Source: Cycas panzhihuaensis
Taxonomy: Eukaryota > Cycadophyta
Reading direction: 5' to 3'
Assembly (NCBI GenBank): GCA_023213395.1
Contig: CM041465.1
Location: 230,895,741-230,959,740, forward strand
Length of the DNA: 64,000 nucleotides
Every line of letters starts with the position of its first letter. The stretch's first letter is position 1. The position numbers and the translations under genes were made by a program. This document shows positions 1 to 11,163 of this stretch, one piece after another. The notes below the pieces were generated by a model, which made no database searches, had not been told where the DNA came from, and saw only the letters and a program-made list of their open reading frames with translations.

Positions 1-1000
1 CACTTGAATTACAGCATGCCAGTGATTCTGCTTAGGATTTGTCATAAATCATGTAAGAATGTAGACAGTATAATATTTAGATTTGTATTAGTAGTGTAGA
101 TGAGACTACCTACAAGTTTCCTATAGAGTATTACATCTATGTCTCTAGAGTCACCATCAGTTGAGAGTTTGGTATTAGGATCCATAAGTAAAGCTACTGG
201 TCGAGCATCTTCTAACTAAAACTTAGTTAGAAGATCATTGATATATTTTTTTGGGAGAGGAAAAATTTTCTATTCTTTTGTATTACTTCAATTCCCAAGT
301 AATATTTTATCAAACCAAGGTCAAATAATTTGAACATTTTGCCAAGGTCCTATTTCAGCTGGCTTATTGCACATTCCTTGTTACCCATTACTAGTATGTT
401 ATCCACAAAGATTATGAGATAAGTGACTTTATCCATTTGGCACTTAATGAATAATGTTACTTCAATATCTTGGTAGTCATAAACCTCATATTCAAGTGGC
501 CTCATTCTTTTAGACAACTTGGTAATCCAAGCATAAGGGGCTTGTTTAAGGTTGTACAAGGACTTTCAGAGCCTACAAACCTTATGCTCTTAACCTTCAA
601 TCTTATATCCTTTGGCCTGAGCCATGTAAATTTCTTCTTCAATATCCCCATTGAGAAATATGGTATGAATATAGAGCTGGTAGATTTTTCAACCCTGTTG
701 AGTAGCCAAGGCCACAAGAGTTCTAATTATAGGCCACGTAGTTATAGTTGCAAAGATGTTAGTGTAGTCAATGTCTTTCCTTTGTATGAATCCTTTAGCT
801 ACCAACCTCGTCTTATGTTTTTTAAGGGTGATGTCTAATCTATACTTGTTTTTGAATACCTATTTATTTTGAACTACCTTTCTGCTAAGTGGTAGATCAA
901 CGAGCCCCCATGTACCATTTTTTATTAGAGATTAATATTATTTATTCATTGCATTTCTCCAAATTGTATGTTTTATAGCTTTCTGGTATGAGAGTGGCTC
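1..1000 (-). pseudogene. Copia reverse transcriptase (and start of RNase H connection), decayed
   Basis: The clearest stretch is 350-559, which reads YNLKQAPYAW followed by FVDNILVMGN. In the copia RT family these are the conserved LKQAPRAW block and the YVDD catalytic block; here the second catalytic aspartate is Asn (FVDN), so the enzyme would be dead even if expressed. Upstream codons give LNGDIEEEIYMAQ (the FLNG-EV-YM block), and at the window edge the sequence reads like the link to RNase H. Several in-frame stops occur. It continues off the left edge. The matching copy is at 47480-48470. Confidence 0.85.
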
Positions 1001-1559
1001 TTCATTAAGAGTAAGGTATAGTTCTGTCAGTTTAAGCTTAGCATATAATGATTCCTACATCCTTGCTCTATGGGAACTTCAAGTGCCAGTTTTGCCTAGA
1101 TCATCTAGTCATATGTTCTTATTAAGCTGGCAGACTTCATGAGATCCTCAAGTTGGGAATGAGGTCCTCATTTCCTCAACTTCTTGGCTCTCATCTTGTT
1201 CATTAAAATGATCGTTTTGTAAGAAGAATATTGATGCTCTTGAGAAATATGTTTTTTCTACCATTATTTTTCCTTTGTCAACTGAAGGTAGAGAGGATGA
1301 TTCTTTTATAATGACTTTGCCTTCATCAACTTTACTATCTTCAAATGATGATGCTAAATGTGAACTCATCGGTTCAGAGTCATAACTTATATCTTTTAAG
1401 ACTCTATTGTTAGCTTCCAATATTTTGAGTAATTTATGTTTGTCCTCCCCTCCAAATTTTAGAATATGAACATCATACTTGATAACATTATTATAGTAGC
1501 ATGAGGGTATTTTAGAGTCTAGTCTAAGTAACTAATCCTATGTCTCCATAAAAATGACA

Positions 1560-2610
1560 TCTCTGGTAATGATAAATTTTCATTGTAAAGGTATAAAGAC
1601 CTTATACTCTTTCTTATCCATAGGGTATCCAACAAAGACACCTTTAAGTACCCTTAACTAGAGTTTATTTTAATCTACATCTAGAATGTGGGCATAGGAT
1701 ATAGAGCTAAAAATTTTGAAGTAGTGAACAATGGGAGCTTGTCCTAACCACTTCTCATTAAGTGATTGTCCTTTCTTTGATGGGATAATAGCATTGATAC
1801 AATAAATAACTATCCAAATGGCTTCATTCCATATGTAGGTAGGTACATTTTTGTATATTAACATAGCTTGAGCCATATTCATTTTGTTCTATTCATGCCT
1901 TTGAGTAACTTCATTTAGTTGTGGGGTACCTGCTACTATTGTTTGATATTTGATGCCATTGTCTCGAATATAGCTTTCAAACTCATGTAAGGTATATTTA
2001 CCACCATTATCATTTTGAAGATATTTAAGTTAATAATCTAACTCTTTTTTAATATAGGCTTTGAATTCTTAGAATACATGGAAGACTTTATCTTTTTTGT
2101 GTAGAAAAACTACCCATACTTTTCTAGTGAAATCATCAATGAAAGAGATGTAATATAACTTGCCCTTTAGTGAAGGAATAAGCATTAGTCTACACAAATC
2201 AGAGTATATCAATTGTAGTAGATGGCTCAATTCCCATTGACTTTTAGGAAAGGGTTATCGATGAGATTTAGTAATGATACAAGCTTCACATTTGAAGGGT
2301 TTGGAAGAGAATTTTAGAAGACTTGGAAGAGTGTTATAAAGATCTCTAAGTCTATAGATATGAATATAGACCATGTGAGCATGCCAAAGAGCTTCTGGTA
2401 ACAACGTTGGATGGGTCAGGATGGTGTTAAATATAAATTCTTCATCAGCACAAGGGCTTTAGGCACAATGGGATTCAAAAGATGGAGAGCCATTCAATCG
2501 AAAGAGTTTGCCAATGAGATGTCTAGTCAAGACTACTCGATCAATTGGAGGGTGAATGACCTAGAGAGTCTGGTCATTTATAGTTACACTTAGATTAAAT
2601 CTATGAGAGA
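1560..2610 (-). pseudogene. Copia integrase core, decayed
   Basis: The minus strand shows the zinc-binding tail KCEACI, then a catalytic-core order with an aspartate in YSDLC, a second in QNDNGGKY, and a downstream segment PQLNEVTQ where families normally carry NGVAER; the expected catalytic glutamate position reads Gln. The stretch 1670-1882 continues with AMLIYKNVPTYIWNEA, typical of the region after the core, and GYPMDKK (usually GY-KGYR). Stops and one frameshift (around 1890) disrupt it. It lies between the protease and RT parts, as expected for copia. Confidence 0.85.
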
Positions 2611-4065
2611 CAAGTGTGAATAAGTAGAGTAAGTTTTGTTTGAGATTAGGTATGTATACGACATCAAGCAATGTAAAATCTCTTAAGCCTAGGAGTTTTA
2701 GGCAAATGCTGCCAATTCCTTCAATAGGTTGTTATGATTTATTATCCATATGAATAACTCCTTGAATATTTGAGTTAAATGTTTGATATAAACTATGATT
2801 GAATGTCATATGTTGAATTGCTCCTTTGTCCATGATCCATTATCCATCGATTGAAACCATACTATTTATAATTCTAATAGGTCTTGGTATTGGTGAAGGG
2901 AATTCACAAGTGATATATCCACATCGAGCTTCAAAGTATCTCAGTGGTTGATTAATAGTATTTGATGCTAAAGATCTCTCAATTCTTTGAAAGTATGCTT
3001 GTACAAAATCTGTACCATTAAAGGATTCTTCACAAGTTTCTTCAATATTGTAAGCTCTATGTTTTGGTTGAAACTTGGCCAACTTATATGTGATGGTTCT
3101 ACAGTCTTTTGTAAGTGTCCTTTACTGTTACGCCGATCACACATAATAGTTTGATTGTTAGTCCTTGGAAAGGTACTAGATTGGCTTAATTATCTTACTT
3201 TTTATTGAGGCGGCCCTTGGCCTTGAGATTATTGAGGCTGTGATTGAGGATTTGGTTGACCTTGTAGATAATTTTCCATATTTCTTCCTCTTCCTCTTGC
3301 TCAGTTATTTCCTCTCCCATGAGAGGGACCTTAATTTTTTGTGTAGCAAGCTTTTTCTTCTACCTCAAAGGCTATATCTGTAAGAGAGTCAGAGGCTATA
3401 AAGTTAGTATCAAAGTTCTGGTCAAATTTTATAAGCTTCTCAGCAAGTGCTTCGAAGTTGAGCGTCTTTAATGTTTCATTAGATTGAAGACTTCCAAGTA
3501 AGTTTTTATAATTAAGGATATGTAGACATGATTAGATCAAGAATGCCTAAGTGATACATTAGGTCTTAAAATCTTTATCAATTGCCTATTTTATTAGTAG
3601 AATGAGATTTATTATCTTATGAGCTCATCCCTTCTGCATTTTCAATTTATTCATTTTTAGAATAAGATGAACAAATTCTAAATATGACTTGGTATCAAAG
3701 TTTTCTTGAGAACTTCAAGGACCTTCTAGGCTATATCATGTTACTCTTTGTTAATTAAGTTGTGCAAGGAGTGATTAGTGACTAATAGAATTCCTACATG
3801 AATCTTTTCATCATCTATCTCCCATTATAGTTTATTTGTGGCATCTGTAAGAGTTGTTAGAGTGGATCCACCTGAAGCAGGTGTTGTAGTTATTATAGGT
3901 GTAGGTTGTAAGTGGGCTCTCCAAAGGCCTTCATACTTTGTAGTATTTTTAACTCTAATGTACCATAAATCCTAATTTTCTTTACCTTTCAATATGTAGT
4001 TGATATTCTGCTTGCATTAAGATGACATAGTGATGATGAAGAAGTATGTGCCATTGACACATGTG
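2611..4065 (-). pseudogene. Copia gag and protease, decayed
   Basis: The right part (about 3300-4065) reads as a UBN2-type copia gag with conserved phrases near KLYKNLLGSLQS and ALAEKLIKFD. A degenerate CCHC knuckle follows near 3110-3140 (CDRRNSKGH). The frame at 2840-3082 covers the gag-protease spacer, and protease-like sequence (near a WIMDK segment and LGLRDFTLLDVVYIPNL) occupies about 2640-2840. The Asp-Ser/Thr-Gly protease triad is not recognisable. Stops are frequent. The start codon is not clear; gag probably begins near 4065. Confidence 0.7.
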
Positions 4066-5953
4066 GCTAGTATACCTGGTGCAGTAGGGATACAAAAATG
4101 AATGTTATGATGAGAAGTAAGCAATGATTAAGTATTTTTCAATAACTATAAAAAATAAATATAAGTAATGATATAAGAATGAGACCTAATGTAGAGTTGG
4201 CAAAGAGTGGTGATGTGTCATGCCACTAACCTTTGACTTATGTGCAAATATAGGTGAGGTTTTAATGCCTAAGGCTTCTAGTATACAATTAGGGCCTTTA
4301 CCTGCAATACTCGTACTTGTGCTTGGTGATGAAATCCAAGTCATAATGGATCCCAGGTACTCCTAGTCCTCACCCAATTCACTAATGAGCAGCTATATAC
4401 CTCCTCTGAAGAGTCAAATGGTACATGTGTATCCCATGGCTATGATTAATATTGGATCAGGTTAATTTTAATCTTGCATTAAGGTTTTTAGTTTTCCTAA
4501 GTAGTTATCAGGATTATCCCTGATTAAAGGACATCACTATTCTAGTTAAGACCAGACCCAATATAAAACTCACACCTCCCTTAGGGCCCAAACTTCGGCC
4601 AACTATGGTCTATTTCAACTAAGATGAGTGTGCGCACAAGTCAAGAACTAGTAGTATAAGTCATACGAATGAGATTCCTTTTAGGAAATAATGTAAGTTA
4701 TTTATGAATGACTTGAATTAAAAACTAAAATGGAAAGTTTCTAAATATACTTACTTGCCTTTTGTGCTTACTTTATTATTACTGCTACTTTATGTGATGC
4801 GTTATGTTATGTATACAAATAGAAAGAGCATGCTAAATTTAGTAGGAGAACCAAATGTTACTTCTGATCTAAGGTTTCCCTTACTTTAGTATAATATTTC
4901 CAAATATATTTTTGGAAATTTCAGTACAAAAGCCACAAAGAGCTAAAAAGAAGATTAACCTGCCACTAAAATGCTAATTTTTCTAAATCTAGATGCATGT
5001 TATTTTACTCTATTTTGTGATTTTTTTTTAAACAAAATTTATAAATAATAAATTAATAAAGTTTTCTAAAAATTACAAATATGAAGGCCTAAATAATAGA
5101 ATTTAAATTTATGATAAAAGAAAAAAATGTTCAAAATATCATTTTTAATAGGGTAGTGAAGTTAGATTTTTGAAAAAGCATAAAAAAATTTTGCCAAAAA
5201 AAAACACAAAAACTGAATCTTGCTAGATCCACTGTCTCAAAATCTAAACTTTAATATGTTAAAAGCTTCATATTGATTGGTACATAAATTTTTCCTTCCA
5301 CATCATCTCTAAAATTGGTAAAAACCTACCTGAAACATCCTCGTAATGTCTTTTGTGGGGTTGAGTAAGCAAATTCAACATCCATGAGAAAACTACAAAG
5401 ATCTCACTAACTGGTGGATGAAATTTGATGAGATTTATCTTAAAATACTTATAATATATAAATCTATTAGATCCCTTAAAAAAACATTTAGATTTTTAGC
5501 TCATGTTTAAAGGATTTCATTAAGAAAAATGCCTTAAGTTACTTATTTATAAATTGTAACCTTTTATTTTAGCTAAAACTCACTATTATAGGCTGAATCT
5601 AAAACTAATCTAGAATACAAAAATGATCCTCTTAGAAAAATAACCCTATATATCAAATTTTATTAAAATCTAAGATGGTTAAAATTTTCATAAAATTTTA
5701 GGCTTTCAATGCTTTTAGGACTGTTTCGGTAACCAAACGGCTTCAAAAAATTATCTTTTTTACCTTTAAAATTCTGCACACATAGAGAAAGTAATAACAT
5801 ATAAAATAATATAATTTTAAACTCTAAAAATTTTAAAAATGATGAGTGCACTCTTAATACTTCATATTGAAGGTGAAAGAGGGGCAAAATAATTCTATGC
5901 AAGTGGAATGGAGTGAATAGATCCCTTTCTAGCTTTAAAACCACATAAAAAAA
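4066..5953 (-). other. Copia family A untranslated leader
   Basis: About 1.9 kb between gag and the 5' LTR with no supported coding sequence. The same leader is present in the plus-strand family-A element (37931-39900), so its length is a family property and not a local insertion. The frame at 5663-5977 on the minus strand has no recognisable domain and overlaps the LTR; I do not treat it as a gene. Confidence 0.6.
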
Positions 5954-6257
5954 TGATGGATCTAGGGAATAAATCACTTACATATACATAATAGTAATGG
6001 AGAATGAAAAAGATATGAAACAAGATATGAGAGTAAAGTTTAGATGTGAGAATGAATAATGACTGTCTCCTTAAGATTTCACCTTTTATTATTGAGGGTG
6101 AGCATTAGGGTTAGGATTTTCTTGCCTAATGACATAAACCTAAAATTATAACTAAATATACATAAAGCTCATTTCACTAAGAGACTAATGTTAAGAATAT
6201 ATCCTAAGGTCACTTAATTAATTTACACAAATGACCTCGATGCATTAACCTCTTTCA
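5954..6257 (-). repeat. 5' LTR of copia family A (left copy)
   Basis: 304 bp, starting TG on the plus strand and ending CCTCTTTCA. It aligns along its whole length with the LTRs at 37619-37930, 44144-44455, 46182-46487 and 53421-53724. Immediately left, on the minus strand, is a degenerate primer site (TGGTTTTAAAGC, against TGGTATCAAAGC in the plus-strand copy), matching the 3' end of initiator Met tRNA. Confidence 0.85.
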
Positions 6258-6499
6258 ATCATAAGTGGAGTCCTAACTCTAACTTCTCTCATGGTTTTCT
6301 CCACAATGGGTTTTTTATGTATACATCTTAGTGTCTATATTATGGTGATATTTATATTTTGTGATGTATTTATATGTTTGATAATTGATATTTATATTGA
6401 TTAATTCATTATGTGTACATACTCATGAGTTCATATTTCTTTATTATTATTACATTGGTTATCTTAAAGTATCAAAGCAACTATTATCTTATTTTAACA
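6258..6499 (+). repeat. Partial LTR of copia family B plus primer site
   Basis: Matches the right half of the complete LTR at 29049-29491. It ends TTTTAACA and is followed directly by TGGAATCAGAGC (6500-6511), a near-perfect initiator-Met-tRNA primer site, so this is the 3' end of a plus-oriented 5' LTR. The family-A copia LTR ends exactly where this fragment starts. Confidence 0.75.
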
Positions 6500-7815
6500 T
6501 GGAATCAGAGCTAATCTCAGTATTGCCAATATTTTATCATGGTATCAAATTAATTCTAATTTATATTTTATTTAATTCTTACTACCTTAACACCACCTTT
6601 ACAAGCTCATTAACCCTTCTATGAAGCTCTTCTATGCTCTTATTTAATTACACATTCCATCCTCCAGCTATCTTATCTCTTAAGTTATTTACTCTTTTCT
6701 TATAAATACTTTCAACCTATGTCTAATAATTCTTAAATAGATTTTAAAAGAAACATAAAACTTACCAATAGTTTACTATAAATCTCTTCTTCCTCTCCTC
6801 CTAGAGTTGATGCATACTTTTATGTCAAATGATGGGATGGTGATCTCTTTAGTAATGCAAGTAATCAAGTAGATTAATATATCTAAAAGAAAATATAACC
6901 AGGCTCTCCACAAGAATTCTTCTTTTATAAATTTCTAGTTTTCTATTTTAAAAACTCTAAAAATTAAAAATTGAGTATTTTTACAATGTATAAGTATATA
7001 AATTTATGTCCTTTGACAATGTAAAAACCTAATTACCATCCCTTAAAATTAGAAAATAAACTTGGATTGAAAAAGTCCCCAAATTTAAAATTTTCTATTT
7101 TTAATAAGTTTTTTAAAGTACTTCAAATCACATACTCATGGGTTGTTAAATATATCATGGGCCCCATTAAAACTCTAATAAAGTAAAACTAAACTATTAA
7201 CTAAGAAAACTAATATCCATAATTTTTTATAAAATTAGAATAAAAAAATACTTAAACTAAAATTTTGGATAACTAGATAACATATTTTGGGCTTGAAATT
7301 AATTCAAAATATTCAAAAGTAGTAGAACTACTTTGAAGACTATGCTACTTTTGAGATAGTTGTTTTAATATGTGATAGTCTATACTTTTGATCACATGGC
7401 ACTAATTTATACCATTTCTAGTAAACAACATTTTCTAAATACTCCTATATTAACTTATCAACCCAATCATACTAATTAATATTATAGATATCTTGATGTC
7501 TTATATAAGATCTAATTAGAACTTTTAGTTAAGTTATTACATCTCAGATAGTAAGGAGTGATTTTGGAATATTACATAATCAATCTACTTGTGAGTTGCT
7601 TAACCCTTAACTTGACTTAAGAGGTCATGTAATTAATAAAAATGATTATGTATTTAGCTACTATTCTCATCATAGTAGGGATTATGTGTATTATGAACTT
7701 CATTCCCCACTTCACAAATGGTGTCATCTTAAGTATGGAAATTAATGGAAGATAGTCTACTTTATATGGTCAACCTATTCCTTAGAAAATATTACACTTT
7801 TATGACCATGAGTAT
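6500..7815. other. AT-rich intergenic or decayed retrotransposon leader
   Basis: Follows the family-B primer site, so the first few hundred bases may be that element's leader. No coding sequence, RNA gene or clear repeat was recognised. The small open frame at 6385-6624 is low-complexity and straddles the LTR end; it is not supported as a gene. The block recurs almost unchanged at 53965-55283. Confidence 0.6.
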
Positions 7816-10800
7816 TGAAACGCTCTCCGCGGGGCGGTGATCCTACGTCTAGCAAAGAAATACAAAACACAACACTGACTAGGCTGAGCGGTGAGGATCT
7901 CACCGCGGGTCATCCGTAAGGCCTTGAGCGCGGGTTCGGGGATCGCAAGGTGCCCGGTTGCTTCCGTGCAGTGCAAATACGAGGCCTTCCTACCCTTCGG
8001 ATGGCCGGGAAAGAAAAGGAAACCTCACGCGTTGCGGCTTCTCAAGGTAATGAGAAGGCAACGAGAGGGCAACAGAATCAACGTGCAACGGGTGTGAAGT
8101 AAGGTATGGTTGGGGTATGCAACATAAACGGGTCTTCTATTTCTATGTAATGCAAGGTAAAAGAAACGGTACAGGAAAGTAAACGTAAAACAAAAGACTA
8201 TTTTCTTTTTCCTTTATATTTCCTTCTCTTTTACTTATCAAGTATGTACAAAAAAGCAAGAATGATAAAAAAGGGAAAAACAAAGGAAACGCGAGGAATA
8301 CCTGGATCCAGCGGTTGAGGTTGAAGTGCGGATCCTCTCTCTCGGTTGCGCTCCTTTCCTCTCTCCTCCACGCATGCAACGTCGATCGGAGGCGAAGGGG
8401 GTTTACTTACCTCCCCTAGGGCATGCAAAGACTGAATAACGTGAAAGGACGGAAGCAAAGTTCGAAACGAAAAGGGAGAAGAAATACTGCGAGAGCCGAC
8501 TCCAAGAACGCAGGTTGATCTCGTACACCACTCCCTCGACATGATCCCCGCAAACTAACAGGAGAACGCCTTCCTCCTGGAGAGAGGCTACGAGGCACGA
8601 CAAGACATATATATATATACTGAAATAGAATCAACTAAACTAGAGAAATCAAGTTACGCACCAACACGTAACGAAAATGAAACAACACTGCACAGTAAGC
8701 ATACAAATTGTCATGCACCATAAAATGTACTATATGGGACTGAGTATAGCCTCGGGATGGCTAACTCACCCACGAGAGGTCTCCACGGGGTCCGGGAAGG
8801 TAATGCTAGCGGGTAACGAGGTGAGACAGGTAGTGACAGGTTGCCTACACCAAGGGAAAAGAACTCAAACCAACTCTCTTAGGTTTCCCTAACTCCGCTT
8901 CCTAAGAAAGCGGGTGATAAAGGAGAGAGAGGACAAGGGACGGAACCCTTGGGGAGAAGGATGGCAATGGGGACTAACCCCACCTATCTCCCTCTAATCC
9001 TCGCGTGAAACCCTTTATACCGACTAGCTTAGAAAATGGTGAAAGAGAAAGCTAGAAAAGGAAGGATGAGTCTCAAGGAAATGCAAAGAAATATAACCAA
9101 TCTAGGGCAGCGCTATAGTAAGTCACCACTAGCCAAGATTACTTGCATCCAATGACAAAAGAAGATCCCAAAGCAAGTATATGCAAAGAGAAGAAGGAAA
9201 TTGCAAGTAGAACCATCAAAAAGCAAGGAAAAAGCACCAACAAGAAGCAAAAAATACCTTGAATGGAGAAGAGCATGCATGCATTCACTTGGCCACTTGG
9301 AGTAGCAGCCCAAGCAATGTCTAAGAGGTGGTGTTGGGTGTCCTTTGTAAGAGGGCAGAAGAGTGAAACTCCATGCAAGTTGGGAGCTTGAAAATGGGTC
9401 CTTGGAGTGGTCTTTTGGTGAGGAAATCCCTTGAAGCTTTGAGTATTTATGAGGGAAGGTGGTACTTGTGATGGAGCTCCGTAGGGGGCAAGAATGGCCT
9501 GCAACTCCGGTGGTAGACCCACTTCACCTCTGTCCAACTATTGTAAGAGAAGTTCTTCTTTCAATGTGTCTTTTCCTTGTCTTTTTTCTTGAAGAGTTGC
9601 TCTTAGAAAACTTCAAAAGTGAAGTCAAGATTCCCCCAAAATGAATAAAAAAAGTCTTTTATGCCTTGGTCATAGCAAGTGAACGTTGGGGGCCTCGGGC
9701 GCCTCAATCGTGAGCCACGCCAGCCGTGAAAAAATGCGAAGCGTCGCGTGCTTTCTTTTTAAATTTTAACAGTCGTCATGGCAAACTCACAGCATTGCAA
9801 ACTCCGCTGATCGCTTAGTTTACCGCAGATCAACCCGAATTCAAAAAGAAAAAAATACAACATAAAATCGTGTTTTGGGGCTAGGTCGGGGCTAAGCTTG
9901 AAATACATCAATTGGGGAAGGCCTGGCGGTGAGGCAAGTACCCAAACGTGCAAAGAGTCCTATCTAAGGGTCAAACCGGGCTTAGGAAGGATTTGCAGCA
10001 TAAGTGGCACGTTATAACAAGAACACACAAGCTGGCAAGAGCATTCCGAGAGACCATGGAGACATCGTGAGTGGTCAGATGCCATACGGTGTCGCATTAT
10101 TTGGGAATGCCCATTGTGAGTCGTCATAGTCAAGGGTGCCATTAGGCACATGCGTTATGAGCGTGCAATCAAACAAATGCATATAGGCAGGGCATATGTC
10201 AACCAAACTACTCTAAACCACCTTAATTAACATAGGTAAGAAAAGTAAGAACATATACCTGAATAAACCTATGTCGATGCGTCTCGAGTCCATTCCCAAT
10301 AGCTGAAACATCGCCCCAAGCGTGAGCCTCACTGCTCGGAAGCGTAATGTGATGGCGAATGCTGACAATCAAGAAACATGAGTAGCACATGCATATATAT
10401 ATATATAAGCAATAAAGAGCAGCACGTGGACCAAGGGCGTAGGCAAGTGTCGTGGCGGAACGCGTGGACAGGCGAGACAGAGACGAGGACAACATAGGGG
10501 CTGCCTGCGTGTCGCCCAAACATCGACCTGAAACTGAAATAAGCAGTGAAACGGGATGCCCCCCCCCGTTGCCAAGGCGCAACGTGAAGTAAGAGGGCAT
10601 CGAACAAAGTAGAGCGGGTACATCTAACTAACAGCGACCGGAGGCTTGGGCACGGGCTGGCCAGACAAGCCTCAAGGGCGGTCACCTAGAAGAGGGAGGC
10701 GACGCTCAAGGATGAGGCGGACGAGGCTGTCAGCCTCAGCGTTGAGGTGTCTCGGGATATGCTGGATATGTAGATTTTGTAAATATGTAGATGCATGTGT

Positions 10801-11163
10801 TTCCTTCCGTGTATGGCCATATGTCTAACAGGAGCACACACATCCACCGTAGCGAGAGGTGATCGAGAGGTGTAAGGTTAGAAGATGAGGCGACATGCAC
10901 GTCCACGAGGGAGCATAGCGGAATATGCGAAGCGACAAGCATGAAAAGGGGAGTAACGATACTCCATAGCGTCGTCCTAGTTTGGGGGATGCCCAAAATA
11001 GGAAGATAAAGGTTCCCAAGAGTATACGGGAACGCGGGTTCCGCAGGAGGACCTGGAAGAAGGAACGAGAATCCATCTTAAATTGCCATTCTACCCTGGG
11101 TTGGGAAGAATGGAGACAATTTAAAATGGTAGTTTAAGCTCATTTCGGAGCATGGTAAGGAAA
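7816..11163 (-). repeat. 3' non-coding region and presumed 3' LTR of the Tat-like element (left copy)
   Basis: The left end TG at 7816 follows the AT-rich flank and is shared by both copies. A TATAAAG motif on the minus strand (9013-9019) could be the LTR promoter. Other visible features are a C9 tract near 10560, a short TA run near 10395, and an imperfect inverted repeat near 11080-11135 (arms CCATTCT and AGAATGG, extended by TAAATTG and CAATTTA). Many short frames on both strands here lack any recognisable domain and differ by frameshift between the two copies, so none is called as a gene. Confidence 0.55.

Larger units (their letters stand above)
1..6257 (-). mobile_element. Ty1/copia retrotransposon, family A, left copy (truncated by window edge)
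   Basis: Reading the minus strand from the right there is a 5' LTR (5954-6257), a degenerate primer site just left of it, a leader of about 1.9 kb, then gag, protease, integrase and reverse transcriptase. The RNase H part lies beyond position 1. The order gag-PR-INT-RT identifies Ty1/copia. The same element, near-identical, is complete at 46182-53724, and a plus-strand relative sits at 37619-44455. All reading frames are interrupted, so it is not autonomous. It forms the left part of a duplicated block of about 11.9 kb. Confidence 0.9.

Noticed and set aside
470-838. 122-residue plus-strand frame, repeated at 47947-48315
   Set aside because: Antisense shadow of the copia reverse transcriptase; no motif of its own.
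5663-5977. 104-residue minus-strand frame, identical in the duplicate at 53130-53444
   Set aside because: Identity between copies only reflects the duplication. It overlaps the LTR and primer site and has no domain.
8143-8634. Overlapping open frames of 66-103 residues on the minus strand in the CpG-rich block
   Set aside because: No recognisable domain, overlapping frames, and the equivalent region of the second copy (55543-56078) has different frames because of indels. They lie in retrotransposon 3' non-coding DNA.
9139-9537. 132-residue minus-strand frame with a hydrophobic C-terminus
   Set aside because: In the duplicate (56579-56983) the frame changes through small indels and the ends differ. 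No homology recognised; probably chance openness in GC-rich LTR-like DNA.
10552-10570. C-rich tract as a polypurine tract on the minus strand
   Set aside because: No TG follows it in element direction in either copy, so it cannot be placed as an LTR boundary.
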